A DNA stretch of 37,828 bases from Nitratireductor sp. XY-223 (GTDB lineage Bacteria > Pseudomonadota > Alphaproteobacteria > Rhizobiales > Rhizobiaceae). Location of the stretch: the NCBI RefSeq assembly GCF_004959855.1, contig NZ_SPNT01000020.1, positions 1-37,828 of the forward strand. Direction: 5' to 3'. Position numbers and translations under genes: made by a program. The notes under the pieces are model-generated. The model did not search any database and was not told where the DNA came from. It saw only the letters and a list, made by a program, of their open reading frames with translations. This document shows positions 7,891 through 14,955 of this stretch, piece by piece. How positions within the stretch are numbered: the stretch's first letter is position 1; every line of letters begins with the position of its first letter.

Positions 7891-8918
7891 CGCGCCGCGG
7901 CCAGCATAGCAGCGACATAGGGTTCGTTTCCGCGCAGATGCGCCGCCAGCCGGTCGGCCTGGCGCCGCATCGCCTCTTCCACGGAAAGGTCTTCGCCAAG
8001 GCCGGCCATGCGCGCATCGAGAAAGCCCTCCCAGGCGCGCAGGAAACGGCGCAGTCCGCTTTTGGTCAGCCTGACGCCGCAGGTACGCAGGTCGGTCTCG
8101 AAACAGGCGGGCCGCACCTGACGCCGGTTGCACAGGCGCAACACGAAACGGTCGACGACGGGATGGCGGAATTCCTCCATCATGTCGAGCGCGAGCGCGG
8201 GCCGGCCGGAGCGCGGCCGGTGCAGAAACCCGAGATACGGATCCAACCCGCGCGCCTCAAGCAGGCCGGCGATGCGGTTGGCCAGCAGCACGTATCCGAG
8301 CGACAAAAGGGCGTTGGCCGGATCGGGCGGCGGCCTGCGGCGGCGCGCCGCGAAACGTATTTCGCCGGAAAACGCATGAACGAGCGTGGAGAAATAGCGG
8401 CCGGCACCCTCACCCTCGATGCCGAGCAGCGTTTCGCAGTCGGGCGCCGCGGCGGCGCGTTCGCGCAGGCGCCGCAAACGGGCGATGGCAACCGGGAACG
8501 CCGGTTCGCGCGGCCGGTTGGAGCGCAGCGCCGACAGCAGCCCTTCGGCGTTGGCGAGCTTGGCGTCGACGAAAGCCCGGCCGAGCGCCAGGGCGGCAGC
8601 GACGTCTTCGGCAAGGCGGAACTGTCGGAGCCGCAGGTCGGCGGTGCGCGAAAGCGCCGGAACGAGTCGCCCGCGCAGCCGGCCGCCGCGAGACAGCTAG
8701 GAAACGGCGATGCCGCCATCGAGGCACAGACGCGCCGCCTCGGCCGTCAGGTGGATACGGCCAACGAAGACGACCGTTTCCAGCCGGTGCGGCTCGACCT
8801 CCAGGAGAAGGCGGTCCTCAGATACGCCGCCAGCGGAATCGCCCGCCGCTGTGACGATCAGCGAACCGCCGCGCCGGCGCACGGTCGCTCCCGGCTCCGT
8901 CACATAAAGGACGGTCAC
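7887..8918 (-). pseudogene. cas1: CRISPR integrase Cas1, interrupted by an in-frame amber codon
   Basis: The gene starts at GTG 8918 (VTVLYVTEPGATVRRRGG, typical Cas1 N-terminal beta domain) and runs to TGA 7887, 343 codons in one frame. Codon 74 (8699-8697) is TAG, in a stretch reading GGIAVS, stop, LSRGGRLRGRLVPALSR, where intact homologues usually have an aromatic or other residue before LSRxGRLRG. Homology continues without frame change on both sides. Downstream the catalytic motifs are present: Glu in GIEGEGAGRYF, His in GFLHRPRSGR and Asp in ALDMMEEFR. Known role: nuclease-integrase that inserts spacers at the leader end. Most likely a nonsense mutation that removes adaptation; amber suppression or a sequencing error are the alternatives. 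Confidence 0.88.
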
Positions 8919-9119
8919 CGGCGCGTCTCCGTTGCGGGCCGGATCGTCCGGCCGCGGCGGCTGCAGCCACCGGCCGGATGGATTGCGCAGCGCGGCCGCG
9001 CGAAAGCCAATAACGCCCCGGGGCCGGTTCGCCCGGTCCGTTTACCGCCGTCTGTCAACGTTCCGATCCCTTTCCGCCTAGCGCCCCGCCGGCCGGCTTT
9101 CCGGTTGCCGACATCCGGA

Positions 9120-10427
9120 TCAGCACACGGCGCCGAAGCGTTGCGGGTCGACGGCCGGAACGTCGCGGCAGCTCTCCTCCTGGTCCCGCGACAGCAGAGC
9201 GGCGAGCGGGTCGTAGAGTTCGCCGAGCGACTGTCCGTCGAGATCCGCCGCTCTGAACCCGTGGATCAGGATGCTCATATTGCGGTCTTTCAGACCCTTT
9301 TTTTGTCCCAGTCGCAGAAGTTCCCTGGCCAGCGGATCCCCAAGATGCTTCAGAAACCGGCCGGACTGCTCGCGCGACATGGTCAGGCACCTTTGCTGAC
9401 CTGCGGAGCCGAGATCGTGGCTGCCCTTCTTCTCCAAGTGTTCCCGGAACGACCGAACGTCCCGATGACCCGGATCGATATTGGCGCTGTCATGCCCGCG
9501 GTCGAACAGCCGCACCTGGCCGATCAGTTCCAGCACGCGGTAGCCGCGCAGCAGCGCGTCCTCGAACCGATTCAACTCAATGCAGCGGCGGCCGTTTTCC
9601 AGAAGGTCGACGGCGACGGCGCGCAGCCACACCGCAAAGGCCTCGTGGTCTTGGCGGTCCGGCTGTTCCGCCAGCCGGCGCACGACGGCGCATTCGGCCG
9701 CAAGGGCGCGGTGGGCGGCGGGATCGTCGGCCTGGAGTTCTGTCGCCTCGTCGCAGGCGCGCCGGTAATCGAGCCGGTCCCAAGCCGACCAGAAGGCCGC
9801 GAGACGGCGCAACCGCGCGGCCTCCTGCGCGAAATCGGAATGAACCGCGCCGCCTTCAGTATCCGGCACAAGGTTCCGGACGGCGGCGAAGGCACCGCGC
9901 TGCATCAGCTTCCGGGCATCGTCGAGGAGGCGGCGCATGGTCGTCCTGTCGGTGCGCAGATGGCTCACAATCTCGGTACCGGGCCGCACCATGCCGCGGC
10001 CGTCGCGAGCGCCGTGAACGTAGCGAAGCTCGGATATTTCATGCCGCGCGGCGGCAAGCACCAGCGCCGCGCTCATCGCCTTGGTGCCGCGGGTGAAATC
10101 CACGACAATGTCCGCCGGCGCGTATCCGTCCTCCACGAGCTTGTTCAGTACGCCGTCGAAATGGCAAAAAGAGGCGTCGGGGTCGTTCTCATATCCATTA
10201 ACGGGCAGGGGCTCAATGCCGACCCTTGCCGGCAGGTCCCTGATACGGGCCGCAATCGTACGCGCATGGCCGACGGTCAGCGCCGACGGCAGCAGGACCG
10301 CCCGCTTCCATGCCCCGGTTTCGAGGCTCCTTTGCAGCGGCCGGAACAGGGACTCCTCCAGGCGATCGATGTCGCCGGTGCCGACCGTCAGGACCAGGAC
10401 CCTTTGACGTGTTTCGCCTGTCTTCAT
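9120..10427 (-). CDS. CARF-HEPN ribonuclease (Csm6-like, Cas02710 family)
   Basis: 435 residues from ATG 10427, which overlaps the upstream stop as ATGA. The N-terminal CARF domain begins VLVLTVGTGDIDRLEESLF, and VVDFTRGTKAMSAAL (about residues 108-122) is the conserved ligand-binding loop of the TIGR02710 family. The C-terminal part is helical and contains RNMSILIHGF, an R-x6-H HEPN motif (Arg382, His389), the RNase active site. In the known pathway, Cas10 makes cyclic oligoadenylate that binds CARF and switches on nonspecific RNA cleavage by HEPN. Which ring size it senses cannot be told. It is the last gene of the overlapping cmr block, followed by a 201-bp gap before cas1. Stop TGA. Confidence 0.85.
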   Translation of the reverse strand: MKTGETRQRVLVLTVGTGDIDRLEESLFRPLQRSLETGAWKRAVLLPSALTVGHARTIAARIRDLPARVGIEPLPVNGYENDPDASFCHFDGVLNKLVEDGYAPADIVVDFTRGTKAMSAALVLAAARHEISELRYVHGARDGRGMVRPGTEIVSHLRTDRTTMRRLLDDARKLMQRGAFAAVRNLVPDTEGGAVHSDFAQEAARLRRLAAFWSAWDRLDYRRACDEATELQADDPAAHRALAAECAVVRRLAEQPDRQDHEAFAVWLRAVAVDLLENGRRCIELNRFEDALLRGYRVLELIGQVRLFDRGHDSANIDPGHRDVRSFREHLEKKGSHDLGSAGQQRCLTMSREQSGRFLKHLGDPLARELLRLGQKKGLKDRNMSILIHGFRAADLDGQSLGELYDPLAALLSRDQEESCRDVPAVDPQRFGAVC

Positions 10428-12505
10428 GGGCGCTGCCCCTTCTGTTTCGCCTTGGGCGCGGGTCGCGCCAGCCTTTGCTCGATTTCCTGCGTCGGCCACC
10501 AGAAATCAGCATCCTTCAGCCTTGCGCTTTTGACGATGAGCCGCACCTCGTCGCCCGGCTGGCTGTCGGACGGCACGTCCCCGGTATTGTGGATATGGCC
10601 CTCCAGCCCGGTTTCGACCTCTCTCGCCTTCCAGCCGCCCTTCTTCGTCTTGTCCTCCAGCAGTTCCGCCGTAACGCGCTGTTTGTTGCTGAGCGGAGAC
10701 GCCGCCGGCAGCCCGCCCGCCTCGTGTCTTCGCCCGGGCCGCGGGACCGCGAGCGTTTCGGAGGGCAGCTCATGCCGCATTTTCTCGCAAAGCCGCTCCA
10801 GCACGTCGCGGCGCGCATCCGGACAGTCGCCGTCCGCAAACCCGATCAGCCGGACGGCCAGCTTTCCTCCGTTCCCGCAGGCGAGGCTGATATGCAACGG
10901 CGAGGCGAGACGGCCGGTTTCATTGCCGGGGCCTTTGGCGCCCCTGCGCGGCAGGCCGAGCATGCACAGCCTGTCGGGCTCTTTCCGCTTCAGGCCGCGA
11001 ACGAACTCCCGGTAGATTTCGCCGGTGCGGCCGAGAACAACACAGGGATTCGTAAAGCGCGTTTCGATCTCGAACGGGCCGACGCGCTTTTCAAGCGACG
11101 CCGATCCCGCCGTGCCGGCGCCATCTTCGAGCCCGCAAAGGCGGCGAAAATCCGCGCCCACCTTGAGACAGTCCTCAAGGGAGGCGACGCCACCCGCATC
11201 GATGTCGTCGAAGGAGCCGAAGCCCTTGCGGGATTTCGACCCGGCGCCGCCGTGGCGGGCGAGCAGCCAGAGCGCGGCTTCGGCCTGGCGCAGGAGCTTT
11301 TCGGCCGGAACGTCCGCGCCTTTCCGGACGCGCGCCGCAATAGCAAGGCGCCATGCGTCGCCTGGCCGGCGACAGAACCGGTCATTCATGCCGTAGGAGA
11401 TATAGGAAAGGCCCTGGGAGACATTGTTGGAAAGGCCCTGGGAGACATTGTTCGGCCAGGACGACGGGTCGCCATTGCCGTCCTGCCGCCGCAGCGACAG
11501 GCTTATCGCGCCGCCGCGCTCCGTATCGCCCCAGACCTCCGCCTCCAGGCAGCGCAGGGACGCGCAATCCAGATGACCGGCATGCAGGGTGCGCCACCAC
11601 CAGCGCAACAGGCCGCGCAGCGTCGCCGGGCGCAGGTCGCAATCGGCGGCTGTGCGACGCGCGCCGGCAAGAAACGCGGGGGAGACCAGCCGGAGGAGGC
11701 ACTCGCTGCGCGGCGGGACCTGTGGCGGCGCGGACGCCGGGCCTTTCGCGTCGATGCGGCCATAGCCCGCCGCGGTCTTCGCCCCGGCGCCGCCGTGCAG
11801 CAAAGCGGCGCGCATCCAGCCGGCGACCTCGTCGAGCAGGCCGTCATCCGCCGGGCGCAGGTCCGACAGGGCGAAATCGAAGACCGTTCCGGCGGCGACA
11901 GTCAGAAAGAAGGATGGATCCGGGTCCTCCCGGTCGTCCGGCGGTCGCTCGCCGCGATAATATTTCCCGTAATGAACGTTGACGATGTCGCGTTCCAGCT
12001 TCGGCCAGTCGACGGGCCATGCGTCGTGAAAGACGATCCGGCCGGCCATGCGGCCGTTTCCGAAGACCGTGTCGATTCGGTCAGGGCAAACGGAGCCGTC
12101 CGCTTCGCCGCAAGCCTCCAGCGTCTGCGCCCATGCGCGGGTCATGCCCTTCAGTCCGGTCCCCGGCAGCCACGCGAAGCCGTAGACGGGATGCAGGGCA
12201 AGACCGGCGTTCTCCAGCGCGCCGGCGCGCGACAGATGCAGCGTCAACGGGCCCGCCGTCGTTCCCCGGAAGCGGAGTGCGCGGAGCCGGACCAGCATCG
12301 TTGCGCGGCGGGCGCGCAGTTCTTTGAGCAATTCAGGGTCACCGACGCAAGCGGCCACGGCATCGATCGCCCGGGACTGGCACTGCTGGTTCTTGCCCTG
12401 GGACAGCTTGTCGAGCCGCAGGCCGGGATGCCTGTGCGTCTCATCCACCCGCCCGATCAGTTCTCTCGCCCGTTGCGGCAGAACAAGGTCCTCAGGATTC
12501 GTCAT
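10424..12505 (-). CDS. cmr6-cmr1: Cmr6::Cmr1 fusion RAMP protein with extra C-terminal domain
   Basis: 693 residues from ATG 12505, which overlaps the cmr5 stop (ATGA). Residues ~60-255 are Cmr6: NAGLALHPVYGFAWLPGTG, LKGMTRAWA, GRIVFHDAWP, VHYGKYYRGE, and the Gly-rich GGAGAKTAAGYGRI. After a Pro/Ala linker, residues ~268-530 are Cmr1: LLRLVSPAFLAGA, LRPATLRGLLRWWWRTLHAG, EAEVWGD, and the Gly-rich GGAGSKSRKGFGSFD. Residues ~590-680 form a further beta-rich segment (KKGGWKAREVETGLEGHI, PGDEVRLIVKSA) resembling an OB-like fold. In the Cmr complex, Cmr1 and Cmr6 both sit at the crRNA 3' (head) end, so fusing them is structurally sensible. An in-frame 24-bp tandem duplication lies in the Cmr1 part. 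Confidence 0.88.
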   Translation of the reverse strand: MTNPEDLVLPQRARELIGRVDETHRHPGLRLDKLSQGKNQQCQSRAIDAVAACVGDPELLKELRARRATMLVRLRALRFRGTTAGPLTLHLSRAGALENAGLALHPVYGFAWLPGTGLKGMTRAWAQTLEACGEADGSVCPDRIDTVFGNGRMAGRIVFHDAWPVDWPKLERDIVNVHYGKYYRGERPPDDREDPDPSFFLTVAAGTVFDFALSDLRPADDGLLDEVAGWMRAALLHGGAGAKTAAGYGRIDAKGPASAPPQVPPRSECLLRLVSPAFLAGARRTAADCDLRPATLRGLLRWWWRTLHAGHLDCASLRCLEAEVWGDTERGGAISLSLRRQDGNGDPSSWPNNVSQGLSNNVSQGLSYISYGMNDRFCRRPGDAWRLAIAARVRKGADVPAEKLLRQAEAALWLLARHGGAGSKSRKGFGSFDDIDAGGVASLEDCLKVGADFRRLCGLEDGAGTAGSASLEKRVGPFEIETRFTNPCVVLGRTGEIYREFVRGLKRKEPDRLCMLGLPRRGAKGPGNETGRLASPLHISLACGNGGKLAVRLIGFADGDCPDARRDVLERLCEKMRHELPSETLAVPRPGRRHEAGGLPAASPLSNKQRVTAELLEDKTKKGGWKAREVETGLEGHIHNTGDVPSDSQPGDEVRLIVKSARLKDADFWWPTQEIEQRLARPAPKAKQKGQRP
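11405..11452 (-). repeat. Perfect 24-bp tandem duplication inside cmr6-cmr1
   Basis: Units 11405-11428 and 11429-11452 are identical and head to tail. The frame is kept; the product gains a second copy of NNVSQGLS (about residues 352-367) just before YISYGMNDRF in the Cmr1 half. Such clean copies suggest a recent slippage event. Confidence 0.95.
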
Positions 12506-12921
12506 GGCCGCCGTTCCCGCCGCAGGTTTTCCGCCTCCGCAAGACGCGAAAGCCATTGCAGATAGGCCAGCGCCTCTTCGGTCGCCCGGCGCAGCAGGTC
12601 GGCGTCGCCCTCGACGATGCGGCGCAGCAGGCGGCAGGCGGCGTCACCGTCGCCCTCCCCCTGCGGCGGTTGCGGCCCGAGGCGCGACAGTACCCAGTCG
12701 GCGACCTTGTTCGCAACTTTGGCTTTCGCTCCTCCCTTGGCGGCAGCGAAGGCGAGCGCGTGGCCGAGCCCGGCGGTGGCGATGCGTACCGGTAAGCGCT
12801 TCGCCTCGCGCCCGTAGTCTTTAACATCGTCGTTCCCGTCCGTTTCGCGAACGACGTCCTGAACGGCGCACCAGGCATCTTCGGCGCGGCGCTGCTCCAG
12901 CGTCTGTTTCTTTCCATCCAT
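12502..12921 (-). CDS. cmr5: Cmr5, small helical subunit of type III-B effector
   Basis: 139 residues from ATG 12921. It begins MDGKKQTLEQRRAEDAWCAV and has the family segment YGREAKRLPVRIATAGLGHA, then a helical C-terminus (LLRRIVEGDADLLRRATEEA). Cmr5 stacks along the Cmr4 backbone on the target-strand side. The start overlaps the cmr4 stop by one base (TGATG) and its own TGA overlaps the next ATG, so it is fully coupled. An upstream in-frame ATG would add an Arg-rich tail overlapping cmr4 and is less likely. Size is at the usual 120-150 residues. Confidence 0.9.
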   Translation of the reverse strand: MDGKKQTLEQRRAEDAWCAVQDVVRETDGNDDVKDYGREAKRLPVRIATAGLGHALAFAAAKGGAKAKVANKVADWVLSRLGPQPPQGEGDGDAACRLLRRIVEGDADLLRRATEEALAYLQWLSRLAEAENLRRERRP

Positions 12922-13817
12922 CAGCACTGCTCTCCTTCGCGCGGCGCCAGGCGGACGGCGCACAGTCCCTTGCCCAGTGTCGCGTTGCCGCCGATCTGCA
13001 GCGTGTCCGGCAACGCCTCGCGCAAACGCCGCAGAATGTCGGCGGCCTTGTCTGTGTGATCCTCGCGGCGGCTGTCACCGGCGGTCACCATCGCGTAGAA
13101 CAGCGTCTCCGGCGGCAGATATTCCTCCCAGAACAGGGCGCCGTCCCTGACGGTGCCAGTCTCGCTATCGAGGCCGATGCGCGCCGAAACCTCCGTCGCA
13201 TGGCTGGCAAAATGGCAGAAGGCGTCGTCCGGCAGGACGACGAGGCGGTTCCGCAACCGGCCGGCGGTCGCCGGGTCGGCGATGGCGCGGTCGGCGATCC
13301 AGGCGGCAGCGCCCGCATCGCTTGCCTCGCGCCGAAAATCGAATTCCTCAAGCATCAGGCCGTCGGGATCGATCAGCAGCGGGCTGCCCTGCGGGCAGAG
13401 CGCCCGATCGCCAGAGACCTGCGGCACGTCCGGAAAATCCGTGTCCGGCCGGCCGGCGAGCGACAGGTCACGGCGCAGCCGCTCCAGGACCGCCGGGCAG
13501 GTCGTCCATGCGAAAACGCCCTTCAGCGACCGGACGGGAAAGGCGAGAAGCCGCGCATCGGAGAACGAGAGCGCGCCGGCGTAAGGCGATCCGCTTTCCT
13601 GCGGCGGCGGTCCGAAAGCGGTGCGGGTCCAGTCCTCGTCCGCCGCACAGGTGGCGCGCAGCACGCCCTTGAGAGTGGAGCCCGGAACCGTTGGCCATCG
13701 CGTGTGCCGCTCGCGCTGGACGGGCAGGTCGACCACGCCCGTCGCCGTGCCGCCTCCCGGATGCATCGCAGTCAGGCCGTGGACGAACAGAAGCGTCGAT
13801 CGGGATGTTTCATGCAT
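12921..13817 (-). CDS. cmr4: Cmr4, backbone RAMP subunit (target RNA cleavage)
   Basis: 298 residues from ATG 13817. The N-terminus reads LLFVHGLTAMHPGGGTATG, then VVDLPVQRERHTRWPTVPGS and TLKGVLR, the conserved Cmr4 loop and first RAMP motif. Asp30 in VVDLP holds the place of the catalytic aspartate of characterised Cmr4 proteins, so target RNA cleavage every six nucleotides is probably kept. The C-terminal Gly-rich region is LQIGGNATLGKGLCAV. Several copies form the crRNA-bound filament. Its ATG overlaps the cmr3 stop by 8 nt (ATGCATGA). Confidence 0.93.
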   Translation of the reverse strand: MHETSRSTLLFVHGLTAMHPGGGTATGVVDLPVQRERHTRWPTVPGSTLKGVLRATCAADEDWTRTAFGPPPQESGSPYAGALSFSDARLLAFPVRSLKGVFAWTTCPAVLERLRRDLSLAGRPDTDFPDVPQVSGDRALCPQGSPLLIDPDGLMLEEFDFRREASDAGAAAWIADRAIADPATAGRLRNRLVVLPDDAFCHFASHATEVSARIGLDSETGTVRDGALFWEEYLPPETLFYAMVTAGDSRREDHTDKAADILRRLREALPDTLQIGGNATLGKGLCAVRLAPREGEQC

Positions 13818-14955
13818 GGCGCCATACTCCTGTCAGGCATTTGCCCCAGCCGAGGGCGGTGTCTTCCGGTTCTCCGATTTCCCGCGGCGCATCCGCGCTT
13901 CCGGGCGGAAGAAAGAAGACCGAGCCGGCGGCGGCGGCGAAGCGCGTCGGCCGCGGGCCGCCGCGCGCAAGATCCCACCCCGACACCGCGACATGGTCTT
14001 GAATCGCCGCGGCGACGACATTGACGCCGTCAGGCCTCCAGCCATCGAGGAAGGCCGGCGTGGTCAGGACAATGAGCCGGCCGCCGCCCGGTTCAACCGC
14101 CGAAGAACCTTGAGCCGGCGCCGTTCCGTGCGGCGCTTCGCTTGCCGTGAATGCGGCCCGCAGGCCCTCGCCGCCGAACGGCAGCAGCCGGCTTTCGCCG
14201 TCCCGCGGCAGCAAAGCGAGCGCGGCATGCGGTCCCTCGACCCTGGCCCACAGGCACACGTCCGGCCGAAGGACCAGGCGGCGCGCGGCGTAGATCATAC
14301 GGTCGGCGGCGGCGCCCCCTTTGGCATCCACCGCGATGCCGGTGCGCTCCTCGAAACAGTAGAGATCGCCGTCCGCGATGAGGTCCCCGGCCCGGGGAAG
14401 CCCGCCGGCCAGAAAGCGCGACATGCCGGCGGCGCTCATCCAGCCGCTGTCGAGACGCTTCAGCGCCTCGCGTTCCCGCACCCACAGCGGAACCATCCCG
14501 GCTTCCGGCGGCGTCCAGCCGGCCGGAATGTCGGTTTCCGGCATCGGATCGAGACGCAGAATGCGGTCCGTTTTGTCGGCGATCGCGCGCAGGGAGGCGC
14601 ACGCGCGATAGACAAGCGCCTCAAATCCGCCCTGCCGGTCCTTCCTGCCGAAATACGGCCCGCGAAAACGCACCGCGGCGATCGCGCCGCCCGCAGGATG
14701 GACCAACCCTTCGACAGCCTCGCCGAAACCCTTTCCGGACCGGATCAGCGCGGCCAGATATTTGAAATCGATCCCCGCCCGGCGCAGCATTTCCGTGCGC
14801 AACGCGCCGGCAACGGCCTGAGGGCCCGGCAGGCCGGAAACGGCATGGGACGCCGGGCCGAACGGGCGGCCGTCGCCGAAGAACAGCGCATCAAGCGGCT
14901 CGATGCGCAGCCAGCGCGTGCACCTGTCCGTTCCTGCTTCGTCGAATTCAGTCAT
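13810..14955 (-). CDS. cmr3: Cmr3, crRNA 5'-handle-binding RAMP subunit
   Basis: 381 residues from ATG 14955. The N-terminus has the Cmr3 signature RWLRIEPLDALFFGDGRPFG. Other family features are SGLPGPQAVAGALRTEMLRR (first RAMP helix), a long middle with FRGPYFGR, and the C-terminal GWDLARGGPRPTRFAAAAGS then VFFLPPG and GWGKCLTGVW. Cmr3 contacts Cas10 and the crRNA handle at the base of the complex. ATG overlaps the cas10 stop by 8 nt (ATGACTGA). The frame extends upstream but that part lies inside cas10. Confidence 0.92.
   Translation of the reverse strand: MTEFDEAGTDRCTRWLRIEPLDALFFGDGRPFGPASHAVSGLPGPQAVAGALRTEMLRRAGIDFKYLAALIRSGKGFGEAVEGLVHPAGGAIAAVRFRGPYFGRKDRQGGFEALVYRACASLRAIADKTDRILRLDPMPETDIPAGWTPPEAGMVPLWVREREALKRLDSGWMSAAGMSRFLAGGLPRAGDLIADGDLYCFEERTGIAVDAKGGAAADRMIYAARRLVLRPDVCLWARVEGPHAALALLPRDGESRLLPFGGEGLRAAFTASEAPHGTAPAQGSSAVEPGGGRLIVLTTPAFLDGWRPDGVNVVAAAIQDHVAVSGWDLARGGPRPTRFAAAAGSVFFLPPGSADAPREIGEPEDTALGWGKCLTGVWRHA

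Noticed and set aside
7581-11015. 1144-codon plus-strand open frame across cas1, the gap and the CARF-HEPN gene
   Set aside because: Arg/Gln/Pro-rich translation with no family motif, lying antisense to clearly recognised cas genes; a high-GC shadow.
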